From contig DHWG01000037.1 of the NCBI GenBank assembly GCA_002413075.1, positions 1 through 7,925 on the forward strand: 7,925 bases of DNA. The letters run 5' to 3'. The notes under the pieces were generated by a model that made no database searches, was not told where the DNA came from, and was given only the letters and a program-made list of their open reading frames with translations. Shown here piece after piece: positions 1-6,830 of this stretch; the first letter of the stretch is position 1, and each line of letters opens with the position of its first letter. The stretch is from Desulfosporosinus sp. UBA5188. Lineage in GTDB: Bacteria; Bacillota; Desulfitobacteriia; Desulfitobacteriales; Desulfitobacteriaceae. A program made the translations under genes and the position numbers.

Positions 1-118
1 AAAAAAACACCAAAAAAAAAAAAAGAAAAAAAGCCGATTTGATGGGTTGAGAAAAGCCTTATCCCGCAAGCATCGGCGAATGCCGAGAGGCTATTATTAC
101 TAGCAGGAGGGTGTAATC
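1..118. promoter_or_regulatory. A-rich tract and structured leader upstream of htrA
   Basis: Positions 1-32 are almost entirely A. Positions 33-92 can fold in mutually exclusive ways. TCGGC at 73-77 pairs with GCCGA at 82-86 across a GAAT loop, enclosed by AGCCT (55-59) with AGGCT (88-92). Alternatively ATCGGC at 72-77 pairs with GCCGAT at 33-38. A clean AGGAGG ribosome-binding site lies at 105-110, 8 nt before the htrA ATG. I find no convincing -35/-10 pair here, and I do not recognise the fold as a known riboswitch class. Read on the minus strand, the GCCGAT/ATCGGC pairing is followed by a long T-run, so a weak leftward terminator is another reading. No partial gene enters from the left edge. 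Confidence 0.35.
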
Positions 119-1336
119 ATGGATGACGAAGTTCTCTCTACACACAAAGACAACGACCGTTCTGATCTCTCAGACAGCGACAACCGAGACAGCGAAATAA
201 TAGCCAATCCGACTCCACCACAACCACCAATTGTACCTAAACCAAAGCGGAAATTTATTGCCTTTGCTAGCCTCTGTTTATTTAGTGCTTTTATAGGAGG
301 GCTTACAACCGTGGCCGCGATCCCCTATGTTTATCCGGCAAAAACGTCCCCTATCCAAGCAGCGACGACATCATCGATTACCCCTGTTGCTTATACTGGT
401 AACCAACCCAATTTCCCAGTAGCAGAAATATCTAAGAATGTGGGCCCAGCGGTGGTCGGTGTTTCAACGTTTCAATCGAGTCGAAGTTCTGCGCTTCAAG
501 AAGCTGGAAGTGGTTCTGGATTTATCATTGATGCCAAAAAAGGCTATATTGCCACAAATAATCACGTGATCAATGGCGCGCAAAAAATAACCGTCAGTCT
601 AAGTGATGGTCGGAATCTAGAAGCGAAAGTTATTGGCGCTGATGCCCGCACAGATTTAGCCGTCTTGCAGATTTCGGATGTTTCCAACCTCACCGCAGTA
701 ACTCTTGGTGATTCCTCGAAGATTGAAGTTGGCGAACCCGTCGTCGCTATTGGGAATCCGGGCGGGAACGAATTCGCGCGTTCTGTCACAACCGGCGTCA
801 TTTCAGCCACCGATCGCACCCTTGATCTACAGGGTGAATCTAGTTTTGGCCTGCTCCAAACCGATGCGGCCATTAATCCAGGAAACAGTGGTGGTCCGCT
901 CGTAAATTATCAAGGACAAGTCATTGGTATTAACTCCGCAAAATACGCGCAAACAGGCTTCGAAGGAATGGGCTTTTCTATTCCTATATCCGCTGCGATG
1001 CCCACCCTTGATCAGTTAATCAAATCTGGTGCGGCCAAACATCCCGCCCTCTTAGTCAGTACTGACGCTCAATACACGGCCTACGCGAAGAGCAATAACA
1101 AGCCCCTTGGTGCCTATATTTCAGCCGTGACCCCTAATGGCCCTGCCGCTAAGGCTGGAATTATAAAAGGGGATGTGATCACCAAAATTAACGATGGTCC
1201 GGTGCAAAATTCATCAGATCTTATTCGTGAACTCTATAAAAATAATGTGGGGGATAAAGTCACCATAACCTATCTTCGTGATGGCGCGACAAAACAGGTT
1301 CAAGCGACACTGGGAGAAATATCTTCAAATCAATAA
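119..1336 (+). CDS. htrA: HtrA/DegP-family membrane-anchored serine protease with C-terminal PDZ domain
   Basis: This is a trypsin-like (family S1C) quality-control protease that degrades misfolded proteins at the outer face of the membrane. The 405-residue length is usual for Gram-positive HtrA. Residues 1-45 are a cytoplasmic tail rich in Asp/Ser and then Pro, and about 46-68 form one signal-anchor helix. The protease domain spans about 98-305, with catalytic His149 (in NNHVI), Asp179 (in RTDLAVL) and Ser257 (in GNSGGP). One PDZ domain covers about 310-398, including the GPAAKAGI segment. The triad is intact, so it should be active. The ATG start has AGGAGG 8 nt upstream. The stop overlaps the convergent M48 protease gene by 7 bp, with no terminator between them. 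Family assignment is firm; regulation by the nearby two-component system is only inference. Confidence 0.96.
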   Translation: MDDEVLSTHKDNDRSDLSDSDNRDSEIIANPTPPQPPIVPKPKRKFIAFASLCLFSAFIGGLTTVAAIPYVYPAKTSPIQAATTSSITPVAYTGNQPNFPVAEISKNVGPAVVGVSTFQSSRSSALQEAGSGSGFIIDAKKGYIATNNHVINGAQKITVSLSDGRNLEAKVIGADARTDLAVLQISDVSNLTAVTLGDSSKIEVGEPVVAIGNPGGNEFARSVTTGVISATDRTLDLQGESSFGLLQTDAAINPGNSGGPLVNYQGQVIGINSAKYAQTGFEGMGFSIPISAAMPTLDQLIKSGAAKHPALLVSTDAQYTAYAKSNNKPLGAYISAVTPNGPAAKAGIIKGDVITKINDGPVQNSSDLIRELYKNNVGDKVTITYLRDGATKQVQATLGEISSNQ

Positions 1337-2547
1337 CCCACCATAGCCCTAATCCGACTCAAAACGGGCGGATGCGTATATTCGAACCAAACAATAAAGT
1401 CCGGTGGCGATACATCCGATAGATTTTTAGTCGCTAAGTTCAGCTGCAAACGCACCCCAGCCGAAGGGTCCTTCGTTAATTCCAAAGAAACCTGGTCGGC
1501 CTGCTTCTCCATCTCTCGGGAAATATAGCTCTGGAGTGGGTTTGTCACCATCATAATAAGCAGCAGGAACAATTGTAAGCTGGCCCATAACTGAGGCGGA
1601 TAAGGTGCAAACTTCGGTGTAAGCCCACGCAGGAAGAAAGCAAGAAGACCCCAGACCAAAAAGCTGCCCAGTATTCCTAAGGTTAGTCCTTGAATAATAT
1701 GGCCCTTTTGCCAATGGCCCATCTCATGGGCTATTACCGATCTAACTTCATCCATTGGATAATTCTTAAGCAGATTGTCATAAATGACGATCTGCTTCGT
1801 TGTTCCTAAACCACTGAAATAGGCATTCGCCTTGGTCGTGCGCTTGCTAGCGTCCATCACGAGCACTTCATCAACTTGAATGCCGGCCTTATACGCCAAG
1901 TCCTGAACCATGTTTATTACGGCAGAATCGTTCACTATCTCAAAGTGATTAAACATAGGGGCTACGATCACTGGCCAGAGAAAATTCTGAAGCAACAGCC
2001 AAACGGAAAAAAGCGTCGCCACGATGACCCACCATATCTTAGGCCAATGCTTAAGGATGAGAAAAAACATTAAAACACCGAACGTTGATAAGAACAAATC
2101 TAACGTTGCATTTTTGAAATAATCCGACCACCAAGAACCGAAGGATTGGGTAGAGAATCCCCAAGTCTGTTGCCAATAATAGTTGCCAAATAGGGTAAGT
2201 GGCAATCTTAGAAGGCGCAGAAAGAACCACAGGAGGAGAAAATACGAGATGAGACTCTGCCAATAGTGGCCACCACTTTTCCCTTCCAACCAGTGGGCCA
2301 TCTCTGCCCCTTTGCGACTAAATACGAGCCAAATTAGAGCGGCGGCCTGCAGGATAAAACTCGTAATAAATATGATCCTGGGCACGAAATTATAGGCTCG
2401 GGCATTATGAGCTTGTTCTAGGGAAAAATACCTCAGGGCATCCGAATTAATCAGTCCAGGATAAAGTGAATTCCCCAGATATAGAGCGCTCAAAGCCCCT
2501 GCCAAGACGATCAGTCCCAACCATGCATAGTTTATAGGTCGCTCCAA
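1330..2547 (-). CDS. M48-family integral-membrane zinc metalloprotease, Ste24 (CAAX prenyl protease 1) type
   Basis: This 405-residue polytopic membrane protein belongs to peptidase family M48A. The zinc site is HEMGH at residues 274-278, and Glu347 in SREMEKQAD supplies the third ligand. Other Ste24 signatures are the NAYFSGL region at about 241-247 and THPPVLSRI at 391-399 near the C-terminus. Hydrophobic segments lie at about 7-28, 57-77, 97-118, 149-165, 170-190, 285-306 and 320-336, compatible with the seven-helix chamber of Ste24. Bacteria generally lack prenylated CAAX proteins, so a role in membrane-protein turnover, as for HtpX, is more likely than CAAX processing; that is inference. 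The start is TTG at 2545-2547, chosen because AGGAGG lies 8 nt upstream. It follows the Fic gene in the same orientation and converges on htrA with a 7-bp overlap. Confidence 0.93.
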   Translation of the reverse strand: MERPINYAWLGLIVLAGALSALYLGNSLYPGLINSDALRYFSLEQAHNARAYNFVPRIIFITSFILQAAALIWLVFSRKGAEMAHWLEGKSGGHYWQSLISYFLLLWFFLRLLRLPLTLFGNYYWQQTWGFSTQSFGSWWSDYFKNATLDLFLSTFGVLMFFLILKHWPKIWWVIVATLFSVWLLLQNFLWPVIVAPMFNHFEIVNDSAVINMVQDLAYKAGIQVDEVLVMDASKRTTKANAYFSGLGTTKQIVIYDNLLKNYPMDEVRSVIAHEMGHWQKGHIIQGLTLGILGSFLVWGLLAFFLRGLTPKFAPYPPQLWASLQLFLLLIMMVTNPLQSYISREMEKQADQVSLELTKDPSAGVRLQLNLATKNLSDVSPPDFIVWFEYTHPPVLSRIRAMVGY

Positions 2548-2555
2548 AGTTCTCC

Positions 2556-2561
2556 CCTCCT
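2556..2561 (-). promoter_or_regulatory. Ribosome-binding site fixing the TTG start of the M48 protease
   Basis: The minus strand reads AGGAGG here, 8 nt from the TTG at 2545-2547. No ATG or GTG is better placed in that frame, so this site decides the start. Confidence 0.85.
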
Positions 2562-2596
2562 TAACTCATTGTGACACCTCCGGTACACCCAGAAGA

Positions 2597-2646
2597 GAAG
2601 AGAAGCCAACCAATTCCGTTCAGCACGGCTGGTATGGCTTCTCTTC
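2597..2646. repeat. Long imperfect hairpin between the Fic and M48 genes
   Basis: GAAGAGAAGCCA (2597-2608) is the exact reverse complement of TGGCTTCTCTTC (2635-2646), giving 12 bp. The stem continues inward with ACCA (2609-2612) to TGGT (2630-2633) past a bulged A at 2634. It then continues with CCGT (2616-2619) to ACGG (2625-2628), closing a TCAGC loop. About 20 bp pair in total. Neither strand has a U-run after the stem, so this is not a canonical intrinsic terminator. It lies after the Fic stop and about 50 nt before the M48 start. It could be an intercistronic processing or stability element, or a copy of a small dispersed repeat. Confidence 0.8.
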
Positions 2647-2662
2647 CGATAAAGCTTCTTCG

Positions 2663-3460
2663 TTACATGTTTTGCTTAAGATCAGACAAGCCATTGCAGT
2701 CTAGTTTTGCATTGTTAGCGAGTCCTATTGCTTTTTCCCATGTCTTTTCAACGAGAAATTTTAAGAATTTATACAAGGCCGACAGTTCCTCATCCTCGTC
2801 GTACTTTTGTAATGACTCATAATAGAATCGTTTATACTCGTCGTAGATAATGAGTGGCGGGTGATTATTGACCATCAAATAGTAGTTCAGAAGTGTTCGT
2901 CCGACTCTACCGTTACCAGTGGCGAACGGATGGATAAACTGAAACTTCGCGTGAAGGTAGGTCGCTACTTTCAAAACATCATGGCCACCGTAGTCGTTCA
3001 CCTCGTTAATTAGTTCCGTCAAATCGTTTTCAATTGATTCTAGCGATGAACCGAGCTCGTCGTGTCCAATAACCTCATCGTGCTTATTAAATTCGCCCGC
3101 GCGTTCCCCGTTTTTGATATACTGACGTTCATCGTAGGTTCCACTGGTGAGGACTTTGTGGATTTCCTTAATAATTTCCACGCTGAGACGGTCTTTATGA
3201 ATAATCTTGCCCTTTAAGACCTCATAGCATAGTTTTTGGTTTTGCTGTTCAAACAAGGTGCGCGGATTTCCTGTAAAGTTTAAGACCCATCCATTCTCAA
3301 AGATTTCCCTAGTTTTAAAGTAGCTGATCTCCTTATTTTCAAGTTTGCCTGAGTGAAACGCAAAAAGAATACGAAAACTGTCCAGATATTTATCTAAAGT
3401 GGCGACGGATGCGATATGGTATGATTGCCACAGATCTAATGCTTCGGTGTACTTATCCAA
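2663..3460 (-). CDS. Fic-domain protein (class II, with N-terminal inhibitory motif)
   Basis: Fic enzymes usually transfer AMP from ATP to hydroxyl groups of target proteins. This 265-residue protein has the Fic core motif HPFATGNGRVGR at residues 177-188, with catalytic His177 and the phosphate-binding GNGRxxR part intact. The position that normally carries Asp or Glu for the metal ion is Thr181, so activity or cofactor use may differ. Residues 37-42 (SGKLEN) fit the (S/T)xxxE(G/N) autoinhibitory helix, with Glu41 as the inhibitory residue; its N-terminal placement defines class II. No separate antitoxin gene lies beside it, as expected when the inhibitor is built in. The TTG start at 3458-3460 has AGGAGG 8 nt upstream. 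It shares orientation with the M48 gene 115 bp downstream. Domain call is firm; targets and biological role are unknown, and regulation of its neighbours is not implied. Confidence 0.92.
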   Translation of the reverse strand: MDKYTEALDLWQSYHIASVATLDKYLDSFRILFAFHSGKLENKEISYFKTREIFENGWVLNFTGNPRTLFEQQNQKLCYEVLKGKIIHKDRLSVEIIKEIHKVLTSGTYDERQYIKNGERAGEFNKHDEVIGHDELGSSLESIENDLTELINEVNDYGGHDVLKVATYLHAKFQFIHPFATGNGRVGRTLLNYYLMVNNHPPLIIYDEYKRFYYESLQKYDEDEELSALYKFLKFLVEKTWEKAIGLANNAKLDCNGLSDLKQNM

Positions 3461-3468
3461 GTCAATGA

Positions 3469-3474
3469 CCTCCT
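3469..3474 (-). promoter_or_regulatory. Ribosome-binding site fixing the TTG start of the Fic gene
   Basis: The minus strand reads AGGAGG, 8 nt from the TTG at 3458-3460. No ATG sits in frame at a usable distance, so the TTG start is well supported. Confidence 0.85.
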
Positions 3475-3491
3475 ATTTTTTTCCTTCTTTT

Positions 3492-3520
3492 ATTATATTA
3501 CCACATCTGAAATGAAAGAA
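3492..3520 (-). promoter_or_regulatory. Possible promoter of the Fic gene
   Basis: The minus strand has a perfect TATAAT at 3497 to 3492, about 30 nt before the Fic start. The -35 position at 17-bp spacing (3515-3520) reads TTCTTT, a poor match to TTGACA. The surrounding DNA is AT-rich, so a chance match is possible. Confidence 0.35.
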
Positions 3521-3629
3521 GGGAAAAACTTTGACTTGTTATAAACCTTTTACAGCCTTGGACGAGCGACATTAGATCCACCGACTGTCGCAACCGCAAG
3601 AATGTAACCATAATATGGGCTCAGTACAA

Positions 3630-3719
3630 AACAGGTCATACGAGATAGAATGGGTTTAAGAGATTTCACCTGTTATAATTTCACTCTAACGACCTGTTAC
3701 GAAATTGCTGTTATTTCAC
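3630..3719 (+). repeat. Cluster of CTGTTA and TTTCAC repeats, candidate operator
   Basis: CTGTTA occurs at 3670-3675, 3694-3699 and 3708-3713. The first two extend to ACCTGTTA (3668-3675 and 3692-3699), offset by 24 bp. TTTCAC occurs at 3664-3669, 3679-3684 and 3714-3719. An inverted copy, AACAGGT, sits at 3630-3636. The copies surround a perfect -10 (TATAAT, 3674-3679) and lie just upstream of a second -10. Such clustering suggests binding sites for a regulator, possibly the response regulator encoded in the downstream operon, but that partner is a guess. Confidence 0.45.
3671..3679 (+). promoter_or_regulatory. Extended -10 promoter element (upstream candidate)
   Basis: TGTTATAAT is a perfect TATAAT preceded by the TGn of an extended -10. 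No good TTGACA lies 16-18 bp upstream, which extended -10 promoters can tolerate. A transcript from here would carry a leader of about 90 nt before the QueG-like gene. Confidence 0.45.
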
Positions 3720-3727
3720 GTGAGACA

Positions 3728-3736
3728 TGCTAAAAT
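3728..3736 (+). promoter_or_regulatory. Extended -10 promoter element proximal to the operon
   Basis: TGCTAAAAT matches an extended -10 (TGn plus TAAAAT, five of six to consensus). TTGCTG at 3705-3710 is the nearest -35-like hexamer, but the 20-bp spacing is too long. The implied start near 3743 leaves a leader of about 33 nt with the ribosome-binding site in it. Confidence 0.45.
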
Positions 3737-3761
3737 GCAAGTAAGAATTCTGCTCTACGAT

Positions 3762-3766
3762 AGGAG
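3762..3766 (+). promoter_or_regulatory. Ribosome-binding site deciding the start of the QueG-like gene
   Basis: AGGAG at 3762-3766 directly abuts the first in-frame TTG (3767-3769), which is too close for initiation. It lies 9 nt from the next in-frame TTG (3776-3778), a normal distance. The second TTG is therefore preferred. Confidence 0.7.
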
Positions 3767-3775
3767 TTGAAGCGG

Positions 3776-4528
3776 TTGCTAAGCATCGCTGAACGAATTA
3801 TAGAATTAATCAATCACCAAACTGAAAAGGCAGGTACGATAACCCAATACCGCAAACCGCTTGTTGGATTCGCTTCTGCCCAAGACCCGTTGTTTAATCA
3901 GATGAAGGAAATCATTGGGCCCCATCATTTTCATCCAACCGAACTCCTCCCGGATGCTCAAACGGTTATAGCTTTCTTCCTGCCTTTTGCCAAGTCTATT
4001 ATAACTGCTAATCGCGAAAGTCGTCAGGTTGCTAGGGAATGGGCTGTCGCTTATGTAGAAACAAACACACTGATCTCCACAATTAGTGCGGAACTTACGA
4101 CTGAATTGACGTCACTTGGTTTTAAAGTGGTGACTCAACCCGCGACTCATAACTTTAACGAGCAAGATCTCACGGCGTCTTGGTCTAATAAAAGCATGGG
4201 TTTTGTTGCCGGACTCGGTACCTTTGGGCTTAATCATCTGCTCATTACCCCCTCCGGATGTGCCGGTCGTTTTGGTAGCGCTGTCATTTCGGCTAAAATC
4301 CCCCCCACTCCCCGACCGACACTAGAGAACTGTCTCTATATTAGAGATTCCAATTGTCAGTTTTGTGTCAACCACTGTCCCACTGGAGCTTTGACGGTCC
4401 AAGGTCTGGACAAACATAAATGTTATGCTCATTTGCTCGAAGTGGACAAACAATTCCTCGACTTAGGGCTATGTGATGTTTGCGGAAAATGTGCCACAGG
4501 GCCCTGTGCGGAACGAGGAGTGAACTAA
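3776..4528 (+). CDS. QueG-like iron-sulfur protein with two predicted [4Fe-4S] clusters, no HEAT domain
   Basis: This 250-residue protein resembles the Fe-S part of epoxyqueuosine reductase (QueG) and its relatives. Residues 138-170 (GFVAGLGTFGLNHLLI region, then a Gly-rich turn) match the segment before the ferredoxin domain in QueG. The C-terminal part holds Cys186, Cys194, Cys197 and Cys201 (CQFCVNHCPTGA), Cys216, then Cys233, Cys236, Cys239 and Cys244 (CDVCGKCATGPC), enough for two clusters. True QueG is much longer and ends in HEAT-like repeats, which are absent, so queuosine synthesis should not be assumed. It is probably a cytoplasmic redox protein of unknown substrate; no signal peptide or membrane helix is seen. 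The TTG at 3776 fits the ribosome-binding site; a TTG at 3767 would add three residues. Its stop lies 1 nt before the response-regulator ATG, implying cotranscription. Confidence 0.8.
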   Translation: MLSIAERIIELINHQTEKAGTITQYRKPLVGFASAQDPLFNQMKEIIGPHHFHPTELLPDAQTVIAFFLPFAKSIITANRESRQVAREWAVAYVETNTLISTISAELTTELTSLGFKVVTQPATHNFNEQDLTASWSNKSMGFVAGLGTFGLNHLLITPSGCAGRFGSAVISAKIPPTPRPTLENCLYIRDSNCQFCVNHCPTGALTVQGLDKHKCYAHLLEVDKQFLDLGLCDVCGKCATGPCAERGVN

Positions 4529-4529
4529 G

Positions 4530-5219
4530 ATGACCTCTAACCCCTTTCGACTTCTGGTTGTGGACGATGACCCCTCCATTCGGCAAATGCTGTTTATCGG
4601 ATTACGACAAGAAGGTTACCTTGTAGAGATAGCAAAGCATGGCGAGGCAGCTTTGGCTATTATTCCCACCTTTGAACCTCACGTCATTATTTTAGATATC
4701 ATGATGCCAAAAATGAATGGTTACGACCTTTGCAGCGCTATTCCAGCGATTTCCAATGCAGCCGTGATTATGTTAACGGCCAAAGACAAATCGGCCGATA
4801 TCATTCGTGGCCTTCGCCTAGGAGCGAATGATTACCTTCCCAAACCTTTTCATTTCGAAGAACTATTGGCCCGCATCGAAGTCCAGCTTAGAAACCACTT
4901 TCCCAACTTATCCAGTCAGAAATCCGTTGGGCTCTTTACGTTGGATGAGGAGCAGCATCTGATCTCCTACCAAGACAAACCACTTCACCTAGCCCCCACG
5001 GAGTTTAAACTTCTGTCCTACTTCCTCTGGAATCCGAATCAAGCCTTAACCAAAGATGCTATTCTCACACATGTTTGGGGTTACGACTTCAATGGTGACG
5101 TAAATATCGTGGAAGTGTATGTGCGGTATCTTAGGGATAAGTTGGAAGACGCCTCTCACAACATTATTCAAACAATACGAGGGGTCGGATATCGACTCGA
5201 TCCAACTCTAACGGATTAA
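4530..5219 (+). CDS. OmpR/PhoB-family response regulator
   Basis: This 229-residue DNA-binding regulator is the output half of a two-component system. The receiver domain (about 6-118) has the acidic pocket Asp12/Asp13, phosphoacceptor Asp56 (in ILDIMMP), Thr83 and Lys105 (in LPKPF), so phosphorylation should be normal. A winged-helix domain spans about 132-226, with the recognition helix near VEVYVRYLRDKL and the terminal wing TIRGVGYRL. The ATG start has GAGGAG (4515-4520) 9 nt upstream, inside the end of the QueG-like gene, with only 1 nt between the two genes. The kinase follows after 29 nt. Family is certain; target genes are not visible, though the repeats at 3664-3719 are candidates for autoregulation. 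Confidence 0.96.
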   Translation: MTSNPFRLLVVDDDPSIRQMLFIGLRQEGYLVEIAKHGEAALAIIPTFEPHVIILDIMMPKMNGYDLCSAIPAISNAAVIMLTAKDKSADIIRGLRLGANDYLPKPFHFEELLARIEVQLRNHFPNLSSQKSVGLFTLDEEQHLISYQDKPLHLAPTEFKLLSYFLWNPNQALTKDAILTHVWGYDFNGDVNIVEVYVRYLRDKLEDASHNIIQTIRGVGYRLDPTLTD

Positions 5220-5248
5220 TCCCTAATAAAAGGAGGAAAAACTGCGCT

Positions 5249-6733
5249 ATGTCAGACCGTAAGAACCGTTTTTCGAAATGGCGGCCTTCACTCACGGGTC
5301 AAGTTTTAATCCGTTTTTGGATAAGTTTGATCATTTTCCTGTCCTTAATCGGCGTCGTTCAGTATCGATTACTCCATAACTATTTATATAATCAAGTTGA
5401 GGGAACCCTTACTCAAGAATTCAAGAGCATTGCGAGTGATAGTGAACAATGGTTGGCGGCAGGACAAGCCTTCCCTCGCAATCTTCCGGACCTCAACCAG
5501 GGACATCTTGTTTTATTTTATAGCCCTACGGGGGCCCTTAAAACCATCCTAAACCGCAAAGATACGCAAACCAATAGCTTACTCGGAGATAAAATTGTTC
5601 TTCGCGACTTAATTCAACAAGGTGAAACGACCAGGGTCATCCGAACTTTAGCCAGCGGCGAAAGAATGATGCTCCTTTTCAAGCTTATTAACCGTTCGGC
5701 CCTTGCTAAACGCCCGCTCCTGGGAACCGTCGTGATGGCTGCACCGCTCACCGCTGCAGATGATGCGCTGCGCCAATATCGCAGACTTTACCTTCTAACA
5801 GCCCTGGGGATTCTTTTTATCGGCGGCTTATTTACGTCGTATTTTTTGCGCAAACCCGTTCAGCCTTTAGCGAATATTTCTAAAATCTCTCGTCAAATCG
5901 CCGAAGGACAGTATTCCTTACGCATCCCTGAAGAGCCCGCTCCAGCAGAGATTGCAAGTCTTCGTATTGCTTTAAACCACATGCTGGACAAGATGAACGC
6001 TGCCTTAAAAATTGAGCAACTGGCCAAGGAACAAATGACGCGTTTTATCTCTGATGCTTCTCATGAACTCAGAACCCCCTTGACCTCTCTACGCGGATTT
6101 TTAGAAATATTAGATCGCAGCGAAAAACCTGACCCAGGGACCCTTAAAATAGCTCATCAGACCATGCTCAGAGAAACTGAACGCTTAATTCGAATGGTGG
6201 AAGATCTCCTCACGATGAATCGGCTTGCTCAAGCAAAAATTGAAGCCTCACCGCTTTCCAAACCTGCCTGTGTTGAGGACGTCTTGCCTGATCTATTGCC
6301 CCTTCTTACCGCCATCTCTGGCTCTCGTATCATGGATTTTCAAAAAACTGAGATTACATTTCCGTTAGAGCCAGACGAGCTTAAGCAAATACTTTTCAAC
6401 CTTGTTAGTAATGCCCTTCAATATACAAACGAGTTCGGTCAAATCGTTGTCTCCGGTTCGGAATCAACGAATGCCGTCATCCTTTCTGTCTCTGATAATG
6501 GAGAGGGTATTTCTCTGAATGACCAGCCTTATTTATTTGAACGATTTTACCGAGGCATTACTTCCCGTAAAGACAGAAGCAAAACAGGCGTTGGGCTTGG
6601 TCTTGCGATCGTGCATGATATTGTTCAGCTACGAGAGGGAAACATCCAGGTTAAAAGCGAGTTGGGTCAAGGTTCAACCTTTTTAATCACTTTTCCAAAA
6701 CTCTCAGGGAATTCTCAGGTTACCCATCTATAA
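5249..6733 (+). CDS. Membrane sensor histidine kinase, cognate partner of the upstream regulator
   Basis: This 494-residue kinase senses an outside or membrane signal and phosphorylates the regulator encoded just before it. Helix one is at about 20-38 and helix two at about 179-200, framing an external sensor region of about 140 residues that I do not recognise. A HAMP linker spans about 200-253. The HisKA domain has phosphoacceptor His272 in SHELRTPLT. The catalytic domain shows the N box (LFNLVSNAL, Asn384 and Asn388), G1 (DNGEG, 416-420), F box (LFERFYRG) and G2 (GVGLGLAIV, from 447). All boxes are intact. The ATG follows AGGAGG (5231-5236) at 12 nt, slightly long but the only good site. 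The order regulator then kinase and the 29-nt gap support one operon. The signal is unknown. Confidence 0.96.
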   Translation: MSDRKNRFSKWRPSLTGQVLIRFWISLIIFLSLIGVVQYRLLHNYLYNQVEGTLTQEFKSIASDSEQWLAAGQAFPRNLPDLNQGHLVLFYSPTGALKTILNRKDTQTNSLLGDKIVLRDLIQQGETTRVIRTLASGERMMLLFKLINRSALAKRPLLGTVVMAAPLTAADDALRQYRRLYLLTALGILFIGGLFTSYFLRKPVQPLANISKISRQIAEGQYSLRIPEEPAPAEIASLRIALNHMLDKMNAALKIEQLAKEQMTRFISDASHELRTPLTSLRGFLEILDRSEKPDPGTLKIAHQTMLRETERLIRMVEDLLTMNRLAQAKIEASPLSKPACVEDVLPDLLPLLTAISGSRIMDFQKTEITFPLEPDELKQILFNLVSNALQYTNEFGQIVVSGSESTNAVILSVSDNGEGISLNDQPYLFERFYRGITSRKDRSKTGVGLGLAIVHDIVQLREGNIQVKSELGQGSTFLITFPKLSGNSQVTHL

Positions 6734-6815
6734 TGACCAATGAGGGGGAAGCAATAGCAATAACGCTTAGAAGAGTGTGTGTTAATTATAGCTATTACAA
6801 CTTAAATTGTACTTA

Positions 6816-6823
6816 GAAAGAGG
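6816..6823 (+). promoter_or_regulatory. Ribosome-binding site deciding the GTG start of the lipoprotein gene
   Basis: GAAAGAGG lies 7 nt before the GTG at 6831-6833. An upstream in-frame TTG at 6807 would put this site inside the gene and spoil the lipoprotein signal, so GTG is preferred. The same GAAAGAGG sequence precedes the next gene. Confidence 0.75.
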
Positions 6824-6830
6824 CGCAAAG

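Larger units (their letters stand above)
3461..3775. other. Divergent intergenic region between the Fic gene and the Fe-S/two-component operon
   Basis: About 315 bp separate two divergent starts. I find no credible gene, tRNA or transposon remnant. The left end holds the Fic ribosome-binding site and possible promoter. Positions about 3485-3660 show nothing I can name. Positions 3664-3719 carry a cluster of short repeats and two rightward -10-like elements, described separately. Confidence 0.6.

Noticed and set aside
2561..2665. In-frame continuation of the Fic reading frame for 33 codons past its stop, ending at the M48 ribosome-binding site, with a possible short GTG-started peptide
   Set aside because: The Fic protein already has full family length, and the extra codons coincide with the hairpin. 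There is no strong ribosome-binding site, so this is probably chance.
2571..2822. Open frame on the + strand opposite the end of the Fic gene
   Set aside because: It has no ribosome-binding site, overlaps the well-supported Fic coding region in antisense and shows no recognisable motif.
3512..3544. Ten-codon ATG open frame in the divergent intergenic region
   Set aside because: It has no ribosome-binding site and nothing to set it apart from chance.
3776..4528. Reductive dehalogenase or corrinoid respiratory enzyme
   Set aside because: There is no twin-arginine signal, the protein is much too short and no membrane anchor partner gene is adjacent.
6729..6734. Perfect TATAAT at the end of the kinase gene as a promoter for the lipoprotein
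   Set aside because: No TTGACA-like hexamer or TGn extension accompanies it, and it overlaps the kinase stop codon, so I could not support it.
6753..6796. Inverted repeat AATAGC / GCTATT between the kinase and the lipoprotein gene
   Set aside because: Six AT-rich pairs over a 32-nt loop with no U-run; too weak to call a terminator or operator.
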